Source: Daphnia pulex (lineage: Eukaryota; Arthropoda; Branchiopoda; Diplostraca; Daphniidae). From it: DNA of 64,000 nt. The DNA lies in the NCBI RefSeq assembly GCF_021134715.1, contig NC_060020.1:2790001-2854000 (forward strand), given 5' to 3'. The number at the start of each line of letters is the position of its first letter. Within the stretch, counting starts at the first letter, position 1. Below the pieces are notes generated by a model, which was not told the DNA's origin, did not search any database, and saw nothing but the letters and a program-made list of their open reading frames with translations. Below are positions 50,192 to 63,500 of this stretch, one piece after another. Made by a program: the position numbers and the translations under genes.

Positions 50192-50227
50192 ACTGACTTT
50201 CCTTCGCCTTTTCTCTCTCCTTTTATA
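50192..50227 (-). promoter_or_regulatory. TATA box plus TCAGT initiator of the Tyr-rich pseudogene
   Basis: On the minus strand TATAAAA (50,227-50,221) is followed about 33 bases later by TCAGT (50,196-50,192), the arthropod initiator, giving textbook spacing. A leader of about 80 bases leads to the ATG at 50,113. The core promoter appears intact although the coding part is broken. Confidence 0.65.
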
Positions 50228-50292
50228 CGATTTTTTTTCTCACCCTTACCTCTAAAGCCTTGCGGTTATTTTACCTGCTTGATAATGATTGC

Positions 50293-50656
50293 AACACGTC
50301 CCGTTCTCACCCAACCTCTAGCCCACTGCATATATGACAAGTTTTACCTTTTATGTAATGATCTCCCTGACCTTCGAGCGTCAAGGACATGCAAACTAAC
50401 CTTTCCTTCTACAGGTAGACGTTGCCGGGGATGGGTCTACAAAAACAAATATCAAAATGAATACCAAATGGTTATACGTAACACATCCCGTTCTTACCCA
50501 ACCTCTACACCACTGCATGACACGTTTTAAGTTATGATCCCCGTGACCTTCGAGTGTGAAGGACATGTAAACTGCCCTTTCCTTCTGCAGGTTAACGTTG
50601 CTGGGGATTTGAATGGGTCTACACAATCAATGTAAAAATGAATACTAAATGGTTAT
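50293..50656. repeat. tandem duplication of a ~180-bp unit
   Basis: Two diverged copies (50,293-50,475 and 50,480-50,656) share blocks such as CCCGTTCT.ACCCAACCTCTA, TGACCTTCGAG.GT, AAGGACATG, CCTTTCCTTCT and AATGGTTAT with small indels. No coding content. It lies just upstream of the pseudogene promoter. Confidence 0.8.
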
Positions 50657-51757
50657 GGCTTAAAAGTTTTTGGCTTAAAGTTTTAGTGAGTTTTTGTTAA
50701 AACTGACTTTGACACTTTATACCTAGGAATTGACATTTTAGTCATTTGACTCGTTTCTTCGGTGAATGAATAAATCTTCTATTTCGAACCATTTGAAGGA
50801 CAGTCGGCTTTTATAAAAATATTCCACCATTGCAACCTTATCTAAGTTTCAAACACATGATGAATCCATATTCATTTCATGCTGTGCACACAGTTGAGCC
50901 TTGTTAGAAACCTCCTTTCTCGCTCAATAAGTTCTCAAAAGTTGCAAAAATGTTAACACTGGAACAATCCTTGTACTCAGTCCCATGAGCAACATCGGAA
51001 GAACTAGACAGACTTCAGACTGTAACCTGAATGTTCACTTAAACCAGCTTAAAGCTTTAAAATAGAATATAGGATAGTAATTAGGTGATAGACCAATAGT
51101 TCTTTTAACAATGGAGTTCCCATCAAATAAGACACCAATGACGCCCCTTCAGAAAGATCTAGAGTTTCCAAAACAAATACATCCAAACACAAGCTTAAAA
51201 TTTGTAATATTTTTCCCTACTTACTACATGTCACAACACACCAATGTCTGATGTAGTCTACAACTTCTACAACAACCTGCGCCAGGAATTGAACTTGGGA
51301 CTCCAGCTTAAGAAATCTAGGTGGTACCACTTAATAAACAATCAAGTTCTTGGGAAACTCCCCAAACTAGAACTAGCCAATTTAATGTACTTTTTACTGC
51401 AATTTACTTAATAAACCTAGCTTGAAATCTTGAGAACTGCATTGAAAACAAAGCTCATTCGTTAGTTTTATGTTTTATATGTGTTGTACTTACCAGCAGA
51501 TCTCAGCTCCTTTTCAGCATAAATCAAAACAAGTTTTCGTCAGTGGCATCTAGCGATAGGTTGAGACACTTAGATGCCCGTTAATTTTGACTTTTTTCTT
51601 GCTGTCCCTACAATCTTGTTTGAAATTATATAAGTACTCCATCGGTCCATCCTCTTTTCAGGTTAACCCCATATCGCTGTTGTTTCAGAACGGTTTCCGT
51701 TAATCATCTTTAAATATGTGTAACAATATGAAGCATAACAAATATAATTTATGATGC
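50657..51757. other. intergenic sequence, no supported feature
   Basis: AT-rich sequence with no gene or repeat that I can identify. Confidence 0.5.
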
Positions 51758-51763
51758 TTTATT
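51758..51763 (-). terminator. polyadenylation signal of SMYD4
   Basis: TTTATT on the plus strand, AATAAA on the coding strand, about 195 bases beyond the SMYD4 stop codon and without a better candidate in between. Confidence 0.5.
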
Positions 51764-51956
51764 TTTCAGTTAAAGTCAGAAGATTATTCAACAAAATATT
51801 GCTCCCAAGCCCAACATACTCGAGTAAATGAAATTATGTCAGATAACATGAAAATTCAAAAATTATCCATAATTATAAACCCTCAACATGGTGGAGAGGG
51901 AGTTATTATTAGAATCCCTACCTGGGGAATTTTCTTTAGTTTTAAAACGAGTCAAA

Positions 51957-54900
51957 TCAGCGACGGACATTTGCAACATCAGGGGCGTAGATGACATTGC
52001 CAAGCGTCAGGATACATCGCCGAGCTCTTTCTTGGCACTGGATGTAATCGCGATAAGGCGGGCAGAGAATGTCGTCCAACTTTGACATGGTCTGAAGGCA
52101 GCATTCCAACGCCCCGGCAAAGTTCCCTTGGTCGATGAGTTCGTTTCCACGATTGAACGACTCCTCCGTATCTTGCAAGGCTTGGAGACTCTGCAAGCAT
52201 CAAGAAATTATTGACAAAATCAATCAATTTGGTACAAAACAATACAGTTCGCTGCACTATCCCGTCAACTTGAAAATCCATACACTGACATACTAAAAAA
52301 TCTGGCACTTGTGTTTCTACTAAGACCTCGGATTTCGCTTCTTTCTCTTCAACCTTTGCCATCGTGACGCATGTCTCACAGGCACTCGTTATTTCATTTT
52401 GTTTTTGTTCTCGCTTTCTCAATAACGAATCTTGACAGTTGATCGAGTGGCGGCGGGGAATAGCAATCTATTCACGTACTTGCTAAGTACTTGCGTATTT
52501 ACAATGTATATGGAGATAAAATCCCTCTCCTTTCCCCAACAAAATGACTTGCCTTGAAACGGGTTAATGACTTATTTCCCATTTTTGCAAACCGCGCGAA
52601 AAGTTTCCCAGTTTCGTGATCATTCGTCACTGCCACATGACAGGCGGGCAACGTTTATTGTCCAACGGCTTTTTTAAATGGTCGGCGAACGACTTGAACG
52701 CCCACGAATGCTTAGATAATTTCCCTCATTAATGACAGGAAATCTTGGGCAATATGGATTTATGATATTACACGACACTAAAACCTAAATTGTGTTCTTA
52801 GTAGCCCACCCGGCATATGTTCTTGCGGCTCTCCCTTTCGTTGAAATTCAATTTGCTTTCCCTTGTTTGTTTTTTTGGTAATCTTATTTGCTTTCAAGGT
52901 CCGCCCTTTTCTGTGCGGCTAATTTCAAGTTTCAACTGACAAGGCCACATTAGATACTCAAGTTGCCCAGCTGCTTGGGCTTGAAGTACTACGCTGGATG
53001 CGTACGTGCTTACGCGTAGGCAATTTACGCATAGGTGAGCTTACCTTGAGAATGTTGTTGCTCTTCTTACACGAAGGGCAGATGATGAACGGCGTCATGG
53101 TGTCGGATTGGACGACCAGCGGTTTGCGACAACGGCGATCGGCGCAGCGGAAACGGAGAGCTTCATCCGTCATCTCGCCGATCAGCGGCCAATTTTCCGT
53201 GCAAGGATTGCATCGACAATCGAACCAGTAGCGATCCTTGAGCGACCGCTGGCGATCCACTCGGCGCTTCTGAGTGAAAATCGGCCCGTAATTTTCGTTC
53301 ACCATTTCCCCCGGCTGGAAACTCTTGATAGCCCTGAATAACCATCAATGGGTTAAGCTATTTTTATCAACGTGTTTCATTTAGAGCGAAGTTGACTTGT
53401 ACCTAACCACCATGACGTCCCCGATGAAATGCCTGTTTCGTGGAAAGAAAGGGCGGCAATTAGTTGATAGAAAGCGAAAACTTATAGTGTAAACACGGAA
53501 AATATTATGAAGCACAAGTTGTGTTCAGTACCTGATTACACCGGGCTCGCAACTATGGTTTAAAAGCGCTACCTAAATACGCGAAACCAACAAAAAGCAG
53601 CGGGTTAATAATTGAACTTTCGACTACCGCGCAACAGGATCTCATTAGTTGCAGACAATCGAAGGGAGCACGCTCGCTCATTCTATTCCGCACCGGGATT
53701 TTAGGGATCTAAATTTGTAAGAATTCGAACGTATAGCGCTCGATTGTGCGTGAAGCACGCTGTAGAAGAAATCGCACAATGCCAAGCATCGGATTTGATG
53801 GAAGACGGAACAATAGGTGCAACCTTGAACCGCTTATATAACAGCGTTAACCATTATCCAAGTGCAGTGCTATTCGCATTGATTGTGTATGCGCGCAAAT
53901 AATAAGTATACCGTCGAATAAACACCCGCTCCCAGAAAGAAGGTCTTGGCGCCTTCCATGCAGCCGGGGCGATCCATCCGCAATTCGGAAACTTCGTGCG
54001 CGTTAAATTGCAGGATCTGAAGATGTCTTAGCAACAACGAACCGATCCATCTCTCCTGGTCTGAAAGGGCTCCTATATACGACCAACAGGAAAACGAAGG
54101 AGGTGGCCATTAGCGAAGGAAAGACGGAAGTAAAGAAAAAGTCTGTGTGCTTGGTTGAATAAAGGAAACGGATCTCAAGCTCCTTATTCTTCCGGAAGGG
54201 TGATCATGTTTACTTCCCCTCCAATTGGCTGATTTGCCTCTTTTCAAAAGCGACAGGCACGCGTCCAAACAAGGAAAAGCTCTCAGAATCAGTTTCTTTC
54301 TTATGTGGTTCACAAGCTTCCACTCGTACACTCAAGCGCTCTGGCTGATAAAGTAAAATGTCGGCTACACTGCCTTGGCGATGTAATACCTGAAAATTTC
54401 AGATCTGTCGTATCTCTTGTTCCAAAATATCCGGCCACTTTCAAACATTTCAAGAGGAAATTGGCCATGAGTGTCACATGGAAGAAGCTCTCTTTGTTGC
54501 GAAGCGTGTCGTGGGTGACCAAATGGTACGTTTTGATGTACTTCTTTACGTCTTCGCTTAGGGCGGCTTTCTTCTGAATTGGGGAAAATTATTGTAGAAA
54601 GATGACGAATGGATTTCTTTAAAATAATTACCTGCAACTCGGGTTGCTCAATCACTGGTCGAACGTCCATGAAGAAACTCGGTGGGTGAATCGCTATCAT
54701 ACGCAACGATAAATAACCTGAAAAATAAAATAAAAGTTTTCTCATTAAATGATTTGTTTGCTGTTTGTAAACACGCGTACACTCGTATCCCTCGAGCGAA
54801 AAGGAGCCAATTATTTTCGGACAATTAATTAGAAAGAGGGCGATTTATTATGAAATATTTGGTACTTGTTTTTATCTAGAACAAACTTTGCCATTAATTG

Positions 54901-57537
54901 CCTCTTTTTTTCTCTTGGGATATAATTATCTGAAGTAATGTTTCTTGTATGTTTTACGATACATATGATGCTGATGCCAGCCGTGTAGAGACAACTCAGA
55001 ATGGGGCACTCGGTGGCATGATAACTCTCCATTGCTCGACTACGGCAATTCACAGAGCAAAAAGAAACCAAATCGCAGTGGGAACACGGCAGCACTTCTC
55101 CAAGCTCCAGTCTGTAAAAAAATCCGAAAAATTTTCATTCGTCATTACATACATTTCCGTGTCGAATGGCAAAATGATGTTGCCAATAACTAGATTAATA
55201 CACGCTCCATCAGCAAAAAATTGAATCAGGTCACTGAATTTTTATTGATTCTTTGCGCGGTAGCCTCTCAAAGGAGGAATATGATTGCCCCGACATCGTC
55301 GATGTTTGGGGGCGTGCATTTTTTCCCCCTGTGAAACCTTTTGTGAACCCTCGATATGAAAAGGGATCGTTGGACTGTGTGCTCCATCACTCCTGACTGA
55401 CTTGAAATGCAATGGGCGGATCCGAGCGCCGCCATCTCTTCCGACGGATGACGGAAGGATATGACGAACTACTTATCCTGAAGACCTATCCGTCTTTGTC
55501 AGTCGATATATCGAAACGCCTGTTGTCGAGACTTGGTGGTCGTCAACTGAGAGGTAATGATGATGGGATGTGTTATAGGCCATAACATATTATTGATGGG
55601 CGTGAAGAATGAGTATAAACCATTACAAAGAAGAAAGAAAGCACTCACATTTGGTAGCAATGGTGGCAGTGCGTTGAAAATTTTTCGGGATTCATGACCG
55701 AAGCATAAGGAGCATCGACGGCAATTACGTCACCAACCCTTATCGGAGCAGCAGCCACACCGTACCGTCCCGACACGGCATCTTCTTCCACTAGGATCTT
55801 CTTGGAAAAGGACGGATGCTCGATGTTCCTGCCACCGACGATCTCAGGCGGACATTTTTTCCCATTATCTGTCGAGAAATTAAATGCACTCAAGTTTTCA
55901 TGTCAACAAAAATATGATGATTGCTATAATCTACAGCAAGTCAACAAGTCTCCCGTTTCGGCTGACAAACCCTTGAGAAACTTTTGTTGTGCTATATTCT
56001 ATGCATAAACCCCGATTAGATTATACTCCATGGACTCTATGTCATATAATGATTACTAGCCTTATGCTTTCCCCCTTTTTTCTCGTACAGTTTACTGGGT
56101 TGTTGTCAAGGTGACCATCTACTACGACATACTACTTGAAAGGGGATTTATATTTCTATTTCTTATTCTTATGGCTAGTGGGCATTGTGAATTGACTCTC
56201 CCGCCAACAAATAAACAAATTTCAAACTTTGATTGCGAAAAAAAAATAGAAAAGATTTTTCTTTAATTTTGAATTTAAGACTACAATTGACAGAAGATTT
56301 TAGCTGTCAAGTTTTTTTTTTTTTTTCATTCGAACTGATAAAATTAATTAGACTGTGCGTGAGTGAATGGGTGCACATCACTTATTATCTGACGGAGTTA
56401 ATTGGGTATACTGTACCTCTTTTTGGTTGTATCAGTGAAGAGGAAGCACTCTCGGGAATCTTTCTGTTTGACGACTTAGATTCCTCCATTAATAGCTTAA
56501 TATCTCGCACGAAGAGATCCCGTTTGGCAGGATCCAAGCGTGAATCATTAACGTCCTTCATTGCCGACTCACAGGCCGCAATGACTTGATCTGCCGGCTT
56601 GCCAAGAGCCATCAAACATTTAGCTTGTCTCTCGGCTAGTTTGTAACGCAACTCGGCGGGGTATCCGCTGGACAATGCTTGGTCAATATCGACTAGTGCT
56701 CTCGCGAATTCCGCCAGATGGAATAGAGCAGCCGAACGATTGGCGAACGCCATAGCGAGTTGCGGTTCTCCAGACTCTGTACAAAGACAAAACTGAACAG
56801 ATTAACTTCATTATTTGTTTGAGATAAAGATACATGTGCATGAGAATGAATTTCTACTCGAAAGAAGCGGGTGGTGCTGCCATGCTCATTAGGTTCTATT
56901 TGCTTTGTTTTGCTTTTTAAACTTTCCCGGTCAAATACAAAAAGTAAACAGACGCGATAACGAGCAATTCTCACTAATAATAGGGCAGCACTGACAGACA
57001 AGCTGACAACCCAATAATCAATAATGATCTGTATCTAGATGGCTGGTTCTGATTGGCTTTAAAAAAAGAAAAGCGGGAACTTTAAAAGTTTAGATTGGCG
57101 AATAGATTTAAAGGTAAAAAAAAGTACAGCTACTTAAGCAGCTTGTTATATTTAACTGTTGCATCAATAGCCTAAACACTGATGTTAATTGGTTTTCTAC
57201 CGTTAGTAATGTTGGTTGGCGCTTTCGAAACGGCTTCCGAGTAGAGCCGTACCGCACTCGGATAGTCTTTTTTCTTGAAAAATTCATTTCCTTCCGTCCT
57301 CTTCTTTTGCGCCACGGTGGCCGATTTGCTACTTGGGAGGGAATTGCCCATTGCTGATGACATCTCATGTGGCACTTCGTGGACATACGGCAGACTGTGG
57401 ACGTAAACTAGTCGCTCCTCGTCGTTACGACAGGCTGACAGGCCCGCCAAGTCACCAATACAAAGCTTCTTCAGCACGGAAAGGTGGTACGTTTTGAAGA
57501 ATCCATTCTTCTCGCCGAAGTTGTCGTCTTCTTCCAT
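51957..57537 (-). CDS. Smyd4: SMYD4-like SET and MYND domain protein (692 residues)
   Basis: Putative protein lysine methyltransferase of the TPR-containing SMYD4 group. Eleven exons in coding order: 57537-57201, 56776-56417, 55868-55649, 55111-54963, 54717-54632, 54573-54390, 54060-53912, 53572-53532, 53432-53403, 53333-53045 and 52190-51957. All borders are GT/AG, all phases agree, and ATG at 57,537 is the first. TPR-type helices occupy about residues 75-200 (RTEGNEFFKKKDYPSAVRLY, MAFANRSAALFHL). The SET domain is split by a perfect MYND finger (C300, C303, C315, C318, C324, C328, H337, C341). SET core motifs are LLNHSCEP (about 498-505) and GEMVNENYGP with Tyr534, then the post-SET cysteines DCRCNPC and a C-terminal helical repeat. 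The protein is somewhat shorter than human SMYD4. The introns at 52,191-53,044, 55,112-55,648 and 55,869-56,416 exceed 300 bases and hold nothing I recognise. Confidence 0.95.
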
Positions 57538-60500
57538 TTGTGATCTATTTCTAGCAAACACCAATAAAATAGTTTGTTATTATTATCAATTCTTGTACGG
57601 AAACTAAATGTACAGTCGTTCCACAGAGAGCAACAGTCTATATTTAGGCCGAATGTCGCGGAAGCTTCTTAATGTAAGTGAATCCACTCAATTGAGTTGA
57701 CGTCGGTATCTGGCGCTCCTCCGTAATAAGAGCTACAACGAGTTTTGAGAAAAGGGCTTCTGATTACTTCGCTCACCCATAGCAACGTTACTAATTCACT
57801 CTTATATACAGCTAGCTCCGCTTATACCCAGAAAAAAAGTTAAGCTTTTGTCTTCGGTGAGCTCTTTCTTCAGACTCTCGTCCTGGTATGGACAAAAAGG
57901 ATTCCTTCCTCTTGGCTTTCGCTATTTATAATACACAGCAAAAAATAAGAAGAGGACTTTGCACAGCCACTGGATTTCGGTAATTGATGCTTATTATACG
58001 AGGAGGCGCTTTTTTTTTAGAAATGATATTTTTTCTTGTTGGAATGATGATAATTGTGTTGTTACCAAAATGGATCCAGGCCAATCGTATCCTTTTCAAG
58101 TGACACTACATAACCTCACATGAACTAACTTCTACAATCATAACAGCACAAACGGATGGCTAGATCTCTACCCTATGCTGTACTAAATAAATAAAGATTC
58201 AAACTGTGTCAAACCCATCAGATGGAACAGGTGTTTCGTCTTCAATGGGTTTCTCAAGAGTGGAAGTTGAGTTGAAAAGTTTACGGGGGAATAAAATTCT
58301 AAGATTTCCATTACCTGATAGTACGAGTATGGTAGGATGGACGTAAAAACGTTTTAGCAACAAATTATAAGAAATCAAACATTTACCTGTAGCTTAAATT
58401 TTCCTGTCACTCTTCTTATCTCTTTCAAAAATCTTTCGTTTCCCATCTATGCGTACACTTCGTTTCATTTTCGTAAAAAGTAATAAACTAAATCAAAAAT
58501 CAGCAAAAACGACAAGAAAAATAATGGCAAAGCAGACGAAACTTGCCTTATTCAATACACACTTGATGAATCGATTTTCAATCTCAAAAATCGATAGTTT
58601 GCCTCTCAATCCAAACCGCTCAAAAACATCAAAAAGCGATTCGGCGAATAGCGAGAGCGAGAGAATTCGAATTTCCACTTTATTAACCAAATTTGTTGTG
58701 ACTTTTTTCTAGGACATCACATGAAACAGTTTCCTTTTTACATGTTTCCCCGTCCTATACTCGTCTTAAAAATTAAACCTAGACCCACAAAACTTTATAA
58801 AAAGGTAAAACTAACTAATATTATATAAGACCTAAACCAGTGAAACAGCTTATCAAAGGTCACAATCAAAACATCCATACAGTTTTTCTCTTTAGTTGTA
58901 CAACTTGAGTGAGATCGAACATTATAGTCAACCTAGCAACCAAGTACAACACATGTTAAAATAAAACAAACAACGCCGTTTACTTACACCCCCAAAGTGA
59001 TTTCAAAGGATTCTTACGATTTTTTTTTTCAAGCAGGCGTGACTTGGTGATAAAACTCAACGGTAGCTTACAACGACGAAAAGGGATATGCAAAGTTGGG
59101 TGTTTTGAATGAAGCGCCAGAAATCTCGAGAAATCTCTTAATTAGCAATTAGCATCGCAATCAACACGGAATCTTTCTCTACTCGACCCAGTTTAAGTGA
59201 CTATGCGCAACTCAAACGTCAACATATTATGTTTGGCTGTTCTGCTGTTGAAACCGGAATCTGTATTAAGCACCAACCTCTGAGCCCTCATCACACGGTG
59301 CGTGAAATACAAAAATTGTGAACTCGGAAGGACACAGTCAAGCAGTTATTAAACGAACAATCAGTCTGAATATTTCCGTCTGTTTCTTGCTAATTATTAA
59401 AGAACCGTTGTTATTACTCACTTTCAAGGCGGTTTGTAATTGAGAAAATTTCCCGTAAAATACAGTGTCAACACGGGAGTTTCACAGTTGCAGCCGAATT
59501 TCAGTAGCGAAGAATCTGACTGAACAGTGTCCCGAACTGGATTTGTCAGAAAACGTGAGGGAACTAAGGAAGCGGATGCACTGGAACAGCGCGTGAAGCT
59601 CTAGCGAAGAAAAGCGTCAATTTTATCCCGTTTTTTGTTTTTCAGCAGACCCTTGCAGACTGATCTATTTTCGTCCGGAGTGAACGCATTCCCAATCCCG
59701 CTTGTTGGGAAAAATACGGAGCACGTAAACCATAAGGACTGGCGCTCCATATATCTCTCGGCTGCTTCAGCGCTGCTTACCCCCCAAAGTCCGCCAGACT
59801 TTCATCCCCGCTGCTCGCTCTTGTTTCCCCGCGCTGCCACTTAATATTCTATTTCAAGATGAGTTTCATTAAGTGGCTGCTGGCGGTGGGTTTTTTATTT
59901 TTCGAGGGTTCCTTCATCCGCTTTTGAATATTCCATAATAGACATAACGAGTTCCACTTTTTTGTGTGACACAATCCTACTACTCTTTCCGCGTACTGTG
60001 TAACATGCTGTCCAACTGTCGGAAATCGGGAAGTTCAGCGCTCTAAGAGAGATCAACTATTCTAAGCCAAATATACAACAGTGGACTGGTCTGACATACA
60101 TGGCAATAGTCCGGAGTGTAATCTTTTTGCTATTTTGAATTTTCATTTTTATTCTTATTACTCCTATTCAATTCTTTTTTTTTTCTGTTCTTTTCGCACA
60201 GCCTTTTAGTGGAACGGATGTTGTCGGATCAAGCAAAGATTTGTTGGATTTGATAGCCACCAGGCAGCATCTATTGGTGGGAACTTTATCCCGATTCGCA
60301 ACATGTGACAGTATTCCCGCCACTCGTATGAATTTCCATGCGAGTGTACCATTTTCTTTTGTGTACACTCGGCATCGATCCAAAATATTAAATATAGACA
60401 TATAAGCACTATGTTTGTGTTTTTTAAATAACGGATACTCGATGCACCGGTGTAGTGCTCCGCTATACGCTGTCACATTTACTAAACGGAATTATGTTTA

Positions 60501-63500
60501 TCCTTGTCAGCCTATCCGTCCGGAGCGAAGAATATAAGGATCGTAGAGGACAAATATTATTACGGGGTCAATAAGGGACGAAAAAGCAGGAAATGCAGCA
60601 GCATAAAACACTATAAAGAAGCGCAATATAGCACTCATTAAAAAGAACAACTTGCCCATTTGTCCATGATTCAGTAAAGAAAACATCAGTCGCTAGTGAC
60701 CACTCATGTTCGAGCACTCACCATAGCGATAAACTCCCCCCCAGGAAGAAGAAGAAGAAGAAAGGAACGAAACAAGATCACCTGGTGACATTCGACGGCG
60801 CAAATCAAAAGAGAGGCCCAAGCGCATCAGTCCCTAAAAGGGAAAAGACGATAGGAAATAAAAAGAATGGGCACTGAACTAAAGATCAAGCGCTTGTACG
60901 AGTTACCAGGTTACACATTGATGCACCTTTGTCGCGCCTGTCATGTGTGTCACCGTCGATCTTGGGTAGTCAAGCCCTCGGAGCCAACGAACTCTGGACA
61001 ATATTAGTAACCGGATATCTCCATACGCAACGCAGGATCTCGAGGGATACAACATGCAATAGACAACATTCTAATGTTGGGCAATCTATGTGACAACCTC
61101 CTGGGGTACGCGTACGCCGATGACATTGTCGCATAGATTTATCAAGACAGGCGTTATGTGGTGACATGATGTCACTCTTGACGATATTTATACCGCTCTT
61201 GACTTACTCTATTTATGAAAGTCAACTTTCTATATGCATACAAAGCGCAATTGATGTGGCTGAGTTGATGTGTTTCGCATTCGCATAAAATATTACTCTT
61301 TTCCGAATGGCTGAAGAATAAATGATGACAGCGATAGATAATCAAACATGTAATCTATTCATCGCGATGCAGGACGCACAACCATACGTGGTGTTGGATA
61401 TTCAATAAGGTGCCACAAAGAACGGAAGCGATACCACAAAGTCCGTTATTGACATCCGACACATCTTTATTCCCCACTGTCTGCAGCGGCAGCTGTTCTA
61501 TATTACAGTAAATATGCTCGTGATATTGCAAGTATTTCCGCAATATTGCTCTTGGATTTCTCGAATATACATGATGGCGTGACCGCGACTTACTTTCAAC
61601 GGGAACGCCTATCAACTTGATCCTATGGAAAAAGGAAAGACGTCGTACCCCATATAACTTTCTGATATCAAACTCTCCAAGGTGGAATTCTTTTTTTTTT
61701 TTTTGTGAGCGAATTATTTTCCGGTCCACCTAGTACTTGCTTGTTTGTTTAATTTCTTTTTTTTTTCTTACTTTCTTTCTCGTAACGCTAGGCAGAATTC
61801 ATCCAAGATATTGTAAACACGTGTACAACGTGACTGACATTAGCACAGCCTCTTGAAAATGTCCTCACGTAGTGCGCCGATCAAGTTTCGATCGTCCGGG
61901 AACCCAAGTCTTGTTATATCTGACGAAGATTGAGGAACACGATAAAAGCTTACAGAAAGCCATGTTCCAACCTATATAGCACAGGCCTACATATATATAT
62001 ATTCAATTTGTACATTTTCTATTTTGTTTCTACTTGGTTTTTAACCGTTACCATGGTGAACAAATATATATTGAGATTCAAGATAACCTTCTATAAGATT
62101 TAAGGAGTTATAGTTTGTTCGGCATATTCTTTTAACTATGTAGGACGCGAAATGAAAAAAAAAAAACGGTGAAGCAGCGCCAGCGATATCTTTCCGGCCG
62201 AGTCAGTGAAGCAGGGCCCATCTAAACATGTCAACTTGAACATGAAAGAAGAGCCAGTTGAAAAATGAAATCTCATTTTCAAAACTCTCAGAATTTGCCC
62301 TTGTAGTACCGCACATGTACTGTGCGCGTTGCCTCAATGACAGCTGTTGTGCCCGTTCGAGGTACACCGCCATCATACGCCGGCAACTGATCTATTTAGG
62401 TTGATTCTAATCACTGACGACGCCCACCAAAAAATTGAGATTCGTTCCTCCCCATCAGCGACTGAAAAGCGTCAATTCAATTAGCTAAGAGGAAACGAGA
62501 ATAAAGGCGAATGGAAAAGAGTTTTGGCTGCCGTTCGGCTGTCGGGAGCGGTGCATTGTTACAATGCACCACCCCATCATGCAACCATCGAAAACAGGAT
62601 CCCCAACTACAAAGAGCAAACAACGACTGGCAAAATGAGAAATCAACAGTCGTCCTTTGTTGACATTTTAATCAGAGCGGGATAACAGCGAGCTTCCATA
62701 TTGGATTGGATTTTAACAACTCAATATGTACAACATCTGACTAGTGTAGAATTCGGATACAGTATCAATTGAGTTGCAGGAATGTTCCTTCTATATATTT
62801 TGCACATTTCTTGGGTTTTTATTCCGCATTGAACAACACATAGCAACCTAGCATCCAAGAGAAACGCTAGTCGTCGTCGAGCTCTAAGCCTTTATATCAT
62901 TTCAATAAGAAAATAGTTTTCTGAATTCTTTTTTTCAATAGGAGGATGCTAGAACATATCGGTAAAAAGATAAAAAGAATTTATGAATTATTGAAGCGCC
63001 TCGAACGGATGATATGCGGGAAATTTTTCATTTCTTTATAACCTCCCCTCTTTTAAAATAATAAAGGATCAGACCATGATTTATCCCTCTAAAGATCAAC
63101 ATTTTCGTTTTGAGAAATAAAGCTAGCGACTCACTTCGAAAAATCACCATAAACCGAACAGTAAAGATGTTGTTATGAATTGAGTGCAGCAACTGTTTTT
63201 ACTTGTACGAATGAAATTTGTAATTGTTGAACACGAAAATGGTGTCTGCCCGCAATCTTTTATTTTTAGCATTCCTTCATCCCTTTGTAATGCGAAACAA
63301 CGCGCTACACGGTACTGTACGTAAGGTTGGATTGACCAGCATCATTATTCGTTTCTTTTGTTGATCTAATAGTCGAATCTAGTCTTGGAATAGATGGTGG
63401 TCTGCGAGCATCATTCACGGAGCCCTATCGCACGTATATACGTGTACGACCATCTCTTCTTCTATCCAATCAATCCTTTCGCAATGTTTGAAGACCGCAA

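Noticed and set aside
52202..52422. Minus-strand frame in the last SMYD4 intron (MAKVEEKEAKSEVLVETQ...)
   Set aside because: It looks protein-like, but its frame does not continue into the SMYD4 exon at 52,190 and no donor or acceptor joins it in phase to either neighbour.
61355..61729. Minus-strand 124-codon frame
   Set aside because: It starts with GTG rather than ATG, matches nothing I recognise and lies in low-complexity flank.
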